From positions 558,001 through 622,000 of the forward strand of contig NZ_JAPIVQ010000001.1 in the NCBI RefSeq assembly GCF_026239675.1: 64,000 nt of DNA, read 5' to 3'. This document shows, piece by piece, positions 36,083-44,653 of this stretch. Every line of letters begins with the position of its first letter. Within the stretch, counting starts at the first letter, position 1. This DNA comes from Pedobacter sp. PLR (GTDB lineage: Bacteria; Bacteroidota; Bacteroidia; Sphingobacteriales; Sphingobacteriaceae). A program made the translations under genes and the position numbers. The notes below the pieces were generated by a model. It was not told where the DNA came from. It saw only the letters and a program-made list of their open reading frames with translations, and did not search any database.

Positions 36083-36694
36083 TTAACGCCATACTTCAAA
36101 ATCACCATTTTGGATGACAACAGAATCCATCAGATTTTTTTCATTGTATAAAACACCATTCAATTTTCCGCCAACCATTGGAAGTATGTCCCCATTTGGA
36201 AACTCATATTTTGTGATTTCTATGTTGAAAGGCTTTTTCAAACTGCTGGTTTGATAAATGACTTGATTATCCAGGCCTGGGTTTTTCATCAGATAAATAA
36301 ATGTACCAAAGTCTGTTTCGTACGGATCATCAACGTTAATTTGGTATTGCTTTTTTTGAATGTTATTAATCTGAAATCTCAATTTTGCCTCATTAGTTGT
36401 ATTTAATAATTCTTTAGGCAGTTTCACATTTACCGTATATATTTCAATCTGATTTCCAATAGCGATGTCCAGTCCAGACCAGGAGCCTTGAAGTTGCGAC
36501 CTGTCGTCGTCCCTCAAAGTGTTACGAACGTTAATAGCCTGAGTACCAACAGTACCCTTAAAATACTGCGTAAAGGCTTGTTTTTCTTCCTGCTGTACTT
36601 GTTCCTTTGTACAGGAAGACAGGCTGAATCCGATCATTAAACACAGGAGTACGCTTAAGTAAGTATTAGCTTTATTGTTATTCATGTTAATCAT
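36083..36694 (-). CDS. Uncharacterised lipoprotein (DUF5025-like)
   Basis: 203 residues with a lipoprotein signal (LLCLMIGFSLSSC; Cys near residue 28). The mature part is beta-rich and ends GKLNGVLYNEKNLMDSVVIQ then GDFEVWR, which resembles the C-terminal pattern of the DUF5025 family; that match is from memory and uncertain. A second in-frame ATG at 36685 is an equally good start. It stands alone, flanked by gaps of about 190 and 220 bp. Confidence 0.65.
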   Translation of the reverse strand: MINMNNNKANTYLSVLLCLMIGFSLSSCTKEQVQQEEKQAFTQYFKGTVGTQAINVRNTLRDDDRSQLQGSWSGLDIAIGNQIEIYTVNVKLPKELLNTTNEAKLRFQINNIQKKQYQINVDDPYETDFGTFIYLMKNPGLDNQVIYQTSSLKKPFNIEITKYEFPNGDILPMVGGKLNGVLYNEKNLMDSVVIQNGDFEVWR

Positions 36695-36898
36695 TATTTA
36701 AATTTAGATCAAAAAACAGAAAAATGCTTTTTGCAAGATACATAACACCCTACTAAAGAAATTAATAATCGAAAATAAAAATCAATATTTCAATCATTTA
36801 ACTGAAAAGTATAATCCGGGCTATCTTAGCCTGTACCTCGTTTCTACAGCGCTGGGCCAGGGTAGCGGTTTAATCCTTATTCTGAGGAAATTAATTCT

Positions 36899-36906
36899 TA
36901 GCTTTG
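36899..36906 (+). promoter_or_regulatory. -7-like promoter box before the 36.9-kb gene
   Basis: TAGCTTTG matches the Bacteroidota -7 consensus TANNTTTG exactly. No TTTG lies 19 bp upstream. The first ATG of the gene is only 8 bp downstream, which favours use of the second ATG at 36927. Confidence 0.4.
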
Positions 36907-36914
36907 ATTAACCT

Positions 36915-37697
36915 ATGTTTAACGCCATGATAATTCCATTAAAATATTACCCCCGGTTTGTCTTTTTAGCTGTTGCAATGCTTAGTTCAACCCTTGTTTT
37001 TGCGCAGGAAGATAACCAGGAATTTAAAGAAGCAAGTCCTGCCAGCCAGGCCTATCATACCAATCGCTTAAAAATTACCGTCCCTCCATACGGACTGGTT
37101 AAAGTAAAGGCATTGATTGCCGGTATAAAAGCAACTGGTGGAGACGGGGATGTTTATTTTAATGTGTTGAGTCCCAAAAACTACCAGAGTCTTTCCCTGC
37201 CGGAAAAGTTTACTTATCATATGATTCATGCGGAAGTATCCAGTCAGAACTGCGATATCCCTACGCCTATTTTAGAAGAGGAACTAAAAATTTTCGGCAA
37301 TTTACCTGATGCCTTCGATGAAGAAAGCTGGAGTGAAAGGCAGCTTAACTTCCTGGTCAGCAACCGGGATTCTGTGCTTTCCCTGATTTCCGAATCGATA
37401 AACAGAAGTAAAAAGGTAGGCTTGAATTATAAAATAACCATTGAATATGTCAATGGCTGGGAAATGATCCCTTTGCTGATCAAAACCTATAATATTGACC
37501 ATAAGGATCATGATATTCTTACCGTCCTGATCCAGCTCATGAAGAAAAATGATTATCAGCCATTCATGACTTCTGCCACTTACCTAAAGCTTTATGGCAA
37601 CAATAGTACCTACCGGAGTTTCCTGAATTTTAACAAGGCCAATGAAGATCTGATTATCAGCAGGGCTGAAAATTTCTACAATGGTCGTAAAAAGTAA
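36915..37697 (+). CDS. Secreted protein of unknown function, paired with an FGE-like gene
   Basis: 260 residues with a signal peptide (FVFLAVAMLSSTLVFAQ). The mature part starts QEDNQEFKEASPASQAYHTN and is mixed alpha/beta (PPYGLVKVKALIAGIKATGG, YHMIHAEVSSQNCDIPTPI). I do not recognise a family. The ATG at 36915 is used here, but 36927 (MIIPLKYYP) is plausible because of the promoter position. It overlaps the FGE-like gene by 17 bp, so the two are probably co-translated and may act together in the periplasm. Confidence 0.65.
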   Translation: MFNAMIIPLKYYPRFVFLAVAMLSSTLVFAQEDNQEFKEASPASQAYHTNRLKITVPPYGLVKVKALIAGIKATGGDGDVYFNVLSPKNYQSLSLPEKFTYHMIHAEVSSQNCDIPTPILEEELKIFGNLPDAFDEESWSERQLNFLVSNRDSVLSLISESINRSKKVGLNYKITIEYVNGWEMIPLLIKTYNIDHKDHDILTVLIQLMKKNDYQPFMTSATYLKLYGNNSTYRSFLNFNKANEDLIISRAENFYNGRKK

Positions 37698-38532
37698 GTT
37701 TAGATGGATGCTCCTGTTGTGTACAACAGGCGTTTTCAGCCAACAAGCAACAGCACAATCGGACACCGGTTTTGTCCACATTCCCAAAGGGGAATACTGG
37801 CTGGGTGGTCGCGAACACCAGCTTAACCGGCTGAGAAAAGTCAGTACACCTGGTTTTGACATGGCTGCCACAGAGCTGACCAACCGCTCGTTTGAAAAGT
37901 TTGTCCTGGCCACGAATTATCGGACCGATGCCGAACGTTTGAAAAACGCCATGGTTTTTGAGCCCGGACTTGCAGAGTTCAGGTGGCTGAATGATAGTAC
38001 TGCCTTTTGGAGGTTTCCAAATGGGACCGGCAGAGGTGGCATTGAGGATAAAATGAACCATCCGGTAACCAGTATCAGTTACGCAGATGCCGAAGCCTAT
38101 TGCAAATGGGCAAAAGTGAGGCTGCCATCACTCGATGAATGGGAAATTGCCTCACGCTCAGGTGCTAAAACTACTTATTTTTGGGGCGAAGATGTTAAGG
38201 AGATCGGCCAATATGCCAACATCTGGCATGGACGCGATCACCTCAGTCCCGACTTAACAGATGGATATGACTATACTGCCCCGGTAGCCAGCTTTAAACC
38301 CAATGGCTCTGGTTTGTACGATATGTACGGGAATGTATTTGAATTTTGTGAAGGCACTTTAATAACCGACCAAAAAAACAGGAAGGTAGTACATGCCAGA
38401 GGTGGTTCCTGGTGGTGCAGCAACTATGCCTGTGTTTTTTTTAACTCATTAGATATCGGGAGAGTCAATCCACACGCATCTTTTAGCAACCAGGGATTCA
38501 GGGTACTGAAAATTCAAACGCCACAGCATTGA
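37681..38532 (+). CDS. Secreted formylglycine-generating-enzyme-like protein (SUMF1/EgtB/PvdO family)
   Basis: 283 residues with a signal peptide (MLLLCTTGVFSQQATAQ). FGE-sulfatase domain throughout: FVHIPKGEYWLGGREH, FDMAATELTNRSFEKFV, MNHPVTSISYADAEAYCKWA, RLPSLDEWEIASRSG, GLYDMYGNVFEFCEG and ARGGSWWCSNYACVFF. Cys246 and Cys251 keep the C-x4-C spacing of the copper-binding active-site pair in true FGE, which many family members lack. GldK-like structural members are the alternative. No sulfatase gene is nearby; the co-encoded unknown protein is the closest partner. Confidence 0.85.
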   Translation: MVVKSKFRWMLLLCTTGVFSQQATAQSDTGFVHIPKGEYWLGGREHQLNRLRKVSTPGFDMAATELTNRSFEKFVLATNYRTDAERLKNAMVFEPGLAEFRWLNDSTAFWRFPNGTGRGGIEDKMNHPVTSISYADAEAYCKWAKVRLPSLDEWEIASRSGAKTTYFWGEDVKEIGQYANIWHGRDHLSPDLTDGYDYTAPVASFKPNGSGLYDMYGNVFEFCEGTLITDQKNRKVVHARGGSWWCSNYACVFFNSLDIGRVNPHASFSNQGFRVLKIQTPQH

Positions 38533-38541
38533 TGAAATGTA

Positions 38542-39387
38542 CTATACGCTTACTTTTCTTGCTTTACGATAAGCGGATGGGCTATCCCCTTTATACTTTT
38601 TAAAGATGCGGTTCATATGGCTCTCATCAGTAAAGTTAAACTCTCTGGCAATTTCACCGATTCGCAATTCGCTATGCAATAACCTGTTTTCAATCAGTTT
38701 CATTTTATACTGCATCAGGTAGTCCTGCAAGGTTTCATTAGCATGTTTCTTAAAATAACGCCCCATATAAGATTCTGAAATCCCAAAAGTTGCACCCAGA
38801 TGTTCAGCGGTCAGTTTTTCAGGCGTATAAATGTTGCTATGGATATATTCCAAAATGTCCAGTGCCTTTTCTTCCGATTGCTCATTAATCTGTTCGGGCA
38901 AGGATTTCGCAATATTCCTGGCTACTACGATGATCAGGGTATTCACCAACTGGCGGATCAGTTCTTTATTATAAAGATCACGGTTTACGTATTCCCTGAT
39001 AATCGCATTGATCATAGGCTCTACCAGCGTTTTGTCTACCTGGTTTTTTAATATACAGCCAGGCTGATGATTGGCATGTTGCAAAATAAACTCCAGCTTC
39101 TGAATATTATCCTGTTGTAATGCGCTATTTTTAATATAGATGTTGTTGAAGCGGATAAACAGAAACTGCGTGGTTTCCGCGATGTCAAAAGAATGGCAGT
39201 CGTCCGGGGTAATCAAAAACATATGTCCTTTGTGGTAAGTAAATCTGTTTTTATTGATGCATTGTTGTCCTGTACCGGAAACGATGTATACCAGTTCAAA
39301 AAAATTATGTTCATGTGCTTTTTTAGGGCATTCATTTAATTCCTTAAAAACAATCTCAAATGGCTCGTACAAACTTTCCTTATGCAT
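38542..39387 (-). CDS. AraC-family transcriptional regulator with cupin-like sensor
   Basis: 281 residues. The N-terminal part (1-140) is an AraC-type cupin sensor (KAHEHNFFELVYIVSGTGQQCI, HMFLITPDDCHSF). The C-terminal 100 residues have two helix-turn-helix units (LTAEHLGATFGISESYMGRY and LRIGEIAREFNFTDESHMNR) and the AraC signature ending FKKYKGDSPSAYRK. It is divergent from the NADP-dependent oxidoreductase gene (84 bp apart), its likely target. Confidence 0.93.
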   Translation of the reverse strand: MHKESLYEPFEIVFKELNECPKKAHEHNFFELVYIVSGTGQQCINKNRFTYHKGHMFLITPDDCHSFDIAETTQFLFIRFNNIYIKNSALQQDNIQKLEFILQHANHQPGCILKNQVDKTLVEPMINAIIREYVNRDLYNKELIRQLVNTLIIVVARNIAKSLPEQINEQSEEKALDILEYIHSNIYTPEKLTAEHLGATFGISESYMGRYFKKHANETLQDYLMQYKMKLIENRLLHSELRIGEIAREFNFTDESHMNRIFKKYKGDSPSAYRKARKVSV

Positions 39388-39471
39388 AGTACGAATTTAC
39401 TGATTTAACGAATAGATGTACAGAGAATCCAATAAAAACATCGCTAATTTTATTTTATAAATCAAGACACC

Positions 39472-40407
39472 ATGAAAGCTATCATATTAAAAGACTTTGG
39501 ATCTGCGGATCAGTTACAAATACAAGAACTACCGAAACCGGTAATAAAAGAACAGGAAGTATTGGTACAGGTAAAGGCAATCAGCATTAACCCTGTAGAT
39601 ATCAAAACCCGTGAAGGAAAGGGCGTTTCCGGAAAAATAAAGGAAGAAAGCCCAATGATTCTCGGCTGGGACATTTCAGGAGTTGTGCAGGAATCTAATG
39701 ATGAAGCATTTAAAGTTGGCGACGAGGTATTTGGGATGGTTAACTTTCCGGGACATGGAAAAGGCTATGCCGAATATGTGGCGGTTCCGGCAAATCAGCT
39801 GGCTTTAAAACCAGCTCAAATCAGCCATACTGATGCCGCAGCAGCGACACTAGCCGCATTAACGGCATGGCAGGTATTGGTAGATCATGCCAAAATCAAG
39901 GCTGGCGACCGTGTGTTAATCCATGCAGCAGCGGGAGGCGTTGGCCATTATGCTGTCCAGATTGCCAAACAGCTGGGTGCTTATGTGATCGGAACCTCTT
40001 CCGCAGCAAAGAAAGATTTTGTGATGAGCCTGGGGGCTGATGAACATATTGACTATTCTGCTGGTCCTTTGGAACAATTCACCAGCGATATTGACTTTGT
40101 GCTGGACGCTATCGGTGGCGATAATATTGACCGTTCTTTAAAAGTGATCAAAAAAGGTGGCACCATCATCAGTATTCCTTCAGGACTTAGAGAAGAGGTG
40201 ACCGAAAAAGCAAAGGCAATGGGCATCAACGGTTATTTCACGATGGTGCAATCTGATGGTCAGAACATGCAGAAAATTGCCGGACTGCTGGAAAGCGGAG
40301 CGCTGAAATCTCATGTTTCGCAAACCTTTAACTTTGATCAAATGGCATCGGCCCACAGGTCTCTGGAAACAGGTAGAACACAAGGCAAGATTGTCGTTGT
40401 TTTATAA
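39472..40407 (+). CDS. NADP-dependent quinone oxidoreductase-like protein (medium-chain dehydrogenase)
   Basis: 311 residues. A GroES-like N-domain (LQIQELPKPVIKEQEVLVQV, NPVDIKTREGKG) and a nucleotide-binding domain with HAAAGGVGHYAVQIAKQLGA (AxxGxxG type). There are no zinc-binding Cys/His sets, so it belongs to the zinc-free quinone oxidoreductase/zeta-crystallin branch. It would reduce quinones or unsaturated carbonyls with NADPH. It is divergent from the AraC regulator and is followed by a long hairpin. Confidence 0.92.
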   Translation: MKAIILKDFGSADQLQIQELPKPVIKEQEVLVQVKAISINPVDIKTREGKGVSGKIKEESPMILGWDISGVVQESNDEAFKVGDEVFGMVNFPGHGKGYAEYVAVPANQLALKPAQISHTDAAAATLAALTAWQVLVDHAKIKAGDRVLIHAAAGGVGHYAVQIAKQLGAYVIGTSSAAKKDFVMSLGADEHIDYSAGPLEQFTSDIDFVLDAIGGDNIDRSLKVIKKGGTIISIPSGLREEVTEKAKAMGINGYFTMVQSDGQNMQKIAGLLESGALKSHVSQTFNFDQMASAHRSLETGRTQGKIVVVL

Positions 40408-40433
40408 AGAGAATATCAAAAAAAGGGAAATAA

Positions 40434-40478
40434 GCAAAGCCTGCACTTGTGCTACATTTGCACAAGTGCAGGCTTTGC
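40434..40478 (+). repeat. Perfect 19-bp inverted repeat with 7-nt loop
   Basis: The sequence at 40434-40452 is the exact reverse complement of 40460-40478, with loop TACATTT. It lies 26 bp after the oxidoreductase stop. The stem is much longer than a normal terminator stem, and no T-run follows on the plus strand, while the minus strand is T-rich after it. It may be a strong termination or mRNA-protecting hairpin. Confidence 0.7.
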
Positions 40479-40570
40479 TAAATGACTATATTCCCAAATG
40501 GAAACTGGTTTAATTTGGTTTTTTTGGGCTGCGCTGATTTTAGTTGTACCTTTCGGCTTTTTAAATAACA

Positions 40571-40918
40571 ATGGAAGACAAGATCCACAGGAATTTCAAA
40601 CTAGCATCATATTTAATTTTCTTAGCCATAATAATTGATGTAGTTGTCGGCGTTCTTCATAGTCGGACAACCCCTGATTTTGACATCGCAACAGGGATTG
40701 AAACCTCCTTAATGTTCATGACATTGGGATATTTTGCATTTATTGGAAAACATTGGGTAAAATGGGTGCTCTTATTTGTAACTGTGATAAGTACTGTTCC
40801 TCTATTAGTAATGCCAGATCAGGCCCTTACTATTCCTTTCTCCCTGCAATTGTTTTCAGGTTTCTTGAAAATCACGGCTATTTTTATGCTCTTTTTAGCG
40901 CCAAAACAAGACAGTTAA
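40571..40918 (+). CDS. Small membrane protein, three to four helices
   Basis: 115 residues with hydrophobic segments at about 12-30, 44-60, 66-83 and 90-110. The start (MEDKIHRNFKLASYLIFLAI) and compact four-helix layout resemble small Bacteroidota integral membrane proteins of no known function. No motif is recognised. Stand-alone gene between the oxidoreductase and HAD genes. Confidence 0.65.
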   Translation: MEDKIHRNFKLASYLIFLAIIIDVVVGVLHSRTTPDFDIATGIETSLMFMTLGYFAFIGKHWVKWVLLFVTVISTVPLLVMPDQALTIPFSLQLFSGFLKITAIFMLFLAPKQDS

Positions 40919-41039
40919 TACTGATCTGATTTCGTCCTCCACATAAAATCCAGCCCCTTCTTCCGGTAGAAACAACCGGCCTTGTGTTTGTCGACCGCAA
41001 ACTAATACCTCTGAATATTGTTATAATCAAAATTCATGT

Positions 41040-41660
41040 ATGAAAGAATCCAGAATTAAAGTGCTTTTTTTTGATGTCGGTGGTGTCTTGCTTAACAATG
41101 GCTGGGGGCATCAATCCCGACAGGAAGCCGCCGAACGTTTCGACCTCAATTATGAGGAAATGGATGTGCTCCACAACTTCATTTTTAATGTTTATGAGAT
41201 TGGTAAAATCACATTGGATGATTACCTGAACACTGTTGTATTCAATCACCCAAGATCATTTACCAAACAAGATTTTAAGGATTTCATGTTTGCTCAATCT
41301 GTAGCATTACCAGACTTCCTCCCCTGGCTAAAAGAATGGAAAAAAACCTGCGGATTCAGAGTGATCTCTATTAACAATGAAGGTCGGGAAATCAATAATT
41401 ACCGGATTCAGAAATTTGGTTTGCATGATTGTTTTGATGCTTTTATTTCCTCCTGCGAAGTGGGCATGCGTAAGCCGGATCCGGGGATTTTTCACCTGGC
41501 CATGGGAATCGCGCAGGTTAGTCCTGAGGAGTGTCTGTATTTTGATGACCGGCTGATGCTCATGCAGGCTGCCCAAAAACTCGGGATCCTCAGCTTTCAT
41601 CATCAGGATTTCCTAACGACTAAACAAATTCTGGAATCACATCAACCTCCAACCGGATGA
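41040..41660 (+). CDS. HAD-superfamily hydrolase (HAD-IA)
   Basis: 206 residues. Motif I FFDVGGVLLNN (Asp11 as nucleophile; the second Asp is replaced by Gly as in many HAD-IA members), motif III region GMRKPDPGIF with the Lys, and motif IV YFDDRLMLMQAA. The helical cap occupies about 20-95. It is probably a small-molecule phosphatase. It precedes the aldolase gene by 116 bp in the same direction. Confidence 0.9.
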   Translation: MKESRIKVLFFDVGGVLLNNGWGHQSRQEAAERFDLNYEEMDVLHNFIFNVYEIGKITLDDYLNTVVFNHPRSFTKQDFKDFMFAQSVALPDFLPWLKEWKKTCGFRVISINNEGREINNYRIQKFGLHDCFDAFISSCEVGMRKPDPGIFHLAMGIAQVSPEECLYFDDRLMLMQAAQKLGILSFHHQDFLTTKQILESHQPPTG

Positions 41661-41776
41661 AGCACCTGAAAAAGTTCAAATGCGCAGCGCATAAAGCAAA
41701 AACAACCAGCTGATTAAACTAACACACCCGCTGACAGTGTTAATACAACCGGTTAAACGGGCTAAAACAAAGTCAA

Positions 41777-42793
41777 ATGATGAACAACCAAGAACTTAAA
41801 CATCTCGCCGAAAGGTTAATGAGCAACAACAAGGGAATATTGGCCATGGACGAAAGTACGGGTACCTGCGACAAAAGATTTAAGGCCCTGGGAATTCCGC
41901 AAACGGAAGAATACCGTCGCAAATACCGCCAAATGATTGTAACTACCCCCCAACTGGAAGAAAGCATTAGCGGCGCCATACTTTTTGACGAAACCCTGCA
42001 TCAGCAAACAGATGATGGCCAGTCCTTCCTTACGATCTTAAAACAAAAAGACATTATTGCGGGGATAAAGGTAGATCAGGGCACCATTCCGCTCTCCTTT
42101 TTTCCGGGAGAGACCATTACTGAAGGGCTGGATGGATTAACTAACCGTATGACTAACTATTATCAAATGGGTTTGCGTTTTGCAAAATGGCGTGCGGTAA
42201 TCCATATCGATTCAGCGCTCCCTACAAAAACGTGTATTGCTGCCAATGCTTATACCCTTGCCCGTTACGCAGCAATCTGTCAGGAGGCCGGAATAGTGCC
42301 AATCGTAGAGCCTGAAGTATTGATGGATGGGTCGCATACCATGGAAAGGTGTGCCGCAGTGACACAGGATGTTTTAAAGGAAGTTTTTAATGCCTTATAT
42401 GAACAAAAGGTTTTCCTGGAGGGCATGATTTTAAAACCAAACATGGTCTTACCCGGCTTAGCTTGTCCGGAGCAAAATGATACAGAAACGATCGCTTATG
42501 AAACTATTTCCTGTTTTCTTAAGGTTGTACCGGCGGCCATTGGTGGCATTGCTTTCTTATCGGGCGGCCAATCCCCCCTCCTTGCCTCTGAACGGCTGAA
42601 TATGATGCAACTCAGGTATGGATCCATCATGCCATGGCCATTGACGTTTTCTTTTTCCAGGGCGATACAACAACCGGCACTGGAAATCTGGAAAGGAGAC
42701 GATAAAAATGTTGCCGCTGCACAGGAAGCACTGGCGCATCGCGCAGCTGGTAACCGTGCAGCACGCCTGGCGGAATATAATCCGGCATCATGA
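41777..42793 (+). CDS. Class I fructose-bisphosphate aldolase
   Basis: 338 residues, full length for the eukaryote-like class I enzyme. Seen are GILAMDESTGTCDKRF, GLRFAKWRAVIHI, VPIVEPEVLMDGSH and the Schiff-base Lys220 in FLEGMILKPNMV. Near the C-terminus are IAFLSGGQSP and LTFSFSRAIQ (phosphate-binding). The last residues lack the C-terminal Tyr of animal enzymes. It cleaves fructose 1,6-bisphosphate to DHAP and glyceraldehyde 3-phosphate, metal-free. Two ATGs in tandem (41777, 41780) can start it. It overlaps the next gene, a HAD phosphatase, by 4 bp. Confidence 0.95.
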   Translation: MMNNQELKHLAERLMSNNKGILAMDESTGTCDKRFKALGIPQTEEYRRKYRQMIVTTPQLEESISGAILFDETLHQQTDDGQSFLTILKQKDIIAGIKVDQGTIPLSFFPGETITEGLDGLTNRMTNYYQMGLRFAKWRAVIHIDSALPTKTCIAANAYTLARYAAICQEAGIVPIVEPEVLMDGSHTMERCAAVTQDVLKEVFNALYEQKVFLEGMILKPNMVLPGLACPEQNDTETIAYETISCFLKVVPAAIGGIAFLSGGQSPLLASERLNMMQLRYGSIMPWPLTFSFSRAIQQPALEIWKGDDKNVAAAQEALAHRAAGNRAARLAEYNPAS

Positions 42794-43545
42794 AGAAACT
42801 TATCAGCTTTGATCTTGATGGAACTTTAGCCGAAAGTAAGTCGGCCATTGATCCGGAAATGGCCATGCTCTTAGTCGATTTGCTGCAGGTTGCTCAGGTG
42901 GCCATCATTTCTGGCGGCGACTGGCCCCAGTTTGAAAAACAGGTGCTTTCTAAGCTCCCTGCAACTGCCAATCTATCCCATTTATCTATTTTGCCTACCT
43001 GTGGGACTAAATATTACCATTATGCCCGGGATTGGAAACTCTTGTATGCTGAAAATTTTACTGCTGAAGAAAAACAAAAGATCCTCCTTAATTTGCAGCA
43101 AGCGGTTACTCTTTCCGGCTTTAGTCCTGCAAAGATATGGGGAGAACAAACCGAAGATCGGGGCAGCCAGATTACATTCTCTGCATTAGGTCAGCAAGCC
43201 CCTCTGGAGGCCAAAAAAGGCTGGGACCCCGACTTTAGCAAAAGAAAGATAATTAAAGCACAGCTTGACCTTTCCTTACCAGAATTTTCTATCCAGATGG
43301 GAGGTTCCACTTCTATCGACATCACCAAACCTGGAATTGACAAGGCTTATGGCATCCATAAGCTGGAGGAAACGCTTAAAATTACTATCGCGGAAATGAT
43401 CTTTGTTGGTGACGCGCTTTTTGAAGGAGGAAATGACCAGCCTGCCCGAAAAACCGGGGTAGTTTGTATCTCCGTAAAAGATCCTCAGGAGACTAAAAAA
43501 GTAATAGAAACCATTATTACCTGTTTAAATGGTCTTCCCAACTGA
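42790..43545 (+). CDS. HAD-IIB hydrolase, phosphomannomutase/sugar-phosphatase-like
   Basis: 251 residues. Motif I FDLDGTLAES (Asp8, Asp10), motif II IISGGDW, a C2B cap (about 85-185) and motif IV FVGDALFEGGND. The closing part (SIDITKPGIDKAYGIHKL) resembles eukaryotic phosphomannomutase and trehalose/mannosyl phosphatases of the HAD-IIB group. Its ATG overlaps the aldolase stop (ATGA), indicating translational coupling and a shared pathway. Whether it is a mutase or a phosphatase cannot be decided here. Confidence 0.88.
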   Translation: MKKLISFDLDGTLAESKSAIDPEMAMLLVDLLQVAQVAIISGGDWPQFEKQVLSKLPATANLSHLSILPTCGTKYYHYARDWKLLYAENFTAEEKQKILLNLQQAVTLSGFSPAKIWGEQTEDRGSQITFSALGQQAPLEAKKGWDPDFSKRKIIKAQLDLSLPEFSIQMGGSTSIDITKPGIDKAYGIHKLEETLKITIAEMIFVGDALFEGGNDQPARKTGVVCISVKDPQETKKVIETIITCLNGLPN

Positions 43546-43578
43546 TATTGACCAGAAGGGATGACCAACTTTAAGACT

Positions 43579-44514
43579 TTAAGCCCATTGCGCAGATCTC
43601 ATCTCGTATAATATCCTTTGAGCCTGTTTCGCATTATTGTTTATCGGTAGTCCTGCTACCAGAAACTTGTGCTGGAAATCATTTCTCGTTTTCGAAAGCG
43701 CATCCCATGAAAAACTGGTTTTACCAATAATCAATCCATCATAGCCAACCTGACTAATCACCACTTCTTCTTTTTTTGAATTTCTCCCGATGAACGCTCC
43801 TGCCCTTACTTTTTGCCCGTTTTTCCCGATGATCATATCAACGTATTCAGATTTTTCGGCCAGGAAGGTATTGTTATAAGTTTTATCTTCCTCATCCAGA
43901 TTAGAAAGACAGATGACCAGGTCACAGCCCTCTTTAACTTTCAATAGCGCTGCAGTTTTATTTAAGGCCAGGTAAGGGTTTTTAAAATGAACACCAGGAA
44001 TTTGCTTTCCTAATCCGGTGATGCCTACTTTTAAGTTACCAGATTGAATGATGACATGAGATTTCACTTTTGAAGAAAGCAAGGCATTGCTGAAGCTATA
44101 GTTGCAATTAACGAGTGGAAAACTCATATAAGGCAACAAATCCGCTAAAGCTTCTTCCCCATTCTTTAATTCGGAATCCCCGATATTAACCGCATGATAA
44201 CCGGTTCTATTCATCATAGAAACCATCACTTTCCCATCGGTATCACCTAGAAAACTCCCTGCATCCAGCATTAAACCAGCAGTCTCCTGACGTTTTACCA
44301 GATGATTGATTTCTTGTAATCCCCCCAGCTGTTGGAGATTGGTGTTTATCTGACCATTGAGGTTTCCGGAATGAAAAACGGTCACTGTATTTCCGTTTGC
44401 CAAACTATTTACCGTTTTACTTACACCGGCGATCGCCGATAATGGCTTACCTATAAAGGCAGTACTTGCAATAATTGATGCATTCCTTAAAAAGGACCTA
44501 CGTTTTAATTCCAT
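43579..44514 (-). CDS. Tat-exported 5'-nucleotidase-like protein with degenerate active site
   Basis: 311 residues. A twin-arginine signal (ELKRRSFLRNASIIAS) is followed by a UshA/5'-nucleotidase-like metallophosphatase fold: TVTVFHSGNLNGQI, GLMLDAGSFLGDT, AVNIGDSELKNGEEAL, VGITGLGKQIP and VDMIIGKNGQK. In active enzymes the matching motifs are HTNDxHG, DAGD, GNHE and GHSH. Here the first Asp/His, the Asn-His and the last His pair are replaced. It is therefore probably not a working metallophosphatase, perhaps a binding protein. It follows, in the same direction, the SusCD operon terminator. Confidence 0.8.
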   Translation of the reverse strand: MELKRRSFLRNASIIASTAFIGKPLSAIAGVSKTVNSLANGNTVTVFHSGNLNGQINTNLQQLGGLQEINHLVKRQETAGLMLDAGSFLGDTDGKVMVSMMNRTGYHAVNIGDSELKNGEEALADLLPYMSFPLVNCNYSFSNALLSSKVKSHVIIQSGNLKVGITGLGKQIPGVHFKNPYLALNKTAALLKVKEGCDLVICLSNLDEEDKTYNNTFLAEKSEYVDMIIGKNGQKVRAGAFIGRNSKKEEVVISQVGYDGLIIGKTSFSWDALSKTRNDFQHKFLVAGLPINNNAKQAQRILYEMRSAQWA

Positions 44515-44603
44515 GGAGCGTTAATTTAAAGACGAAAATTACATAATAAAATGGTAAGAACATAAAATCTGTGCAGATAGTCATCAGTCCTACCCCTTTA
44601 CAA

Positions 44604-44637
44604 AATAGCCCGCACCATAAAAATGATGCGGGCTATT
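44604..44637 (-). terminator. Terminator of the SusCD/fasciclin operon
   Basis: An 11-bp stem (44604-44614 and 44627-44637) with the loop around CCATAAAAATGA lies 16 bp after the last gene of the leftward operon, followed by TTTT on the minus strand. Its core is close to that of the hairpin at 61825-61853. Confidence 0.7.
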
Positions 44638-44653
44638 AAACATGGCAGTATTT

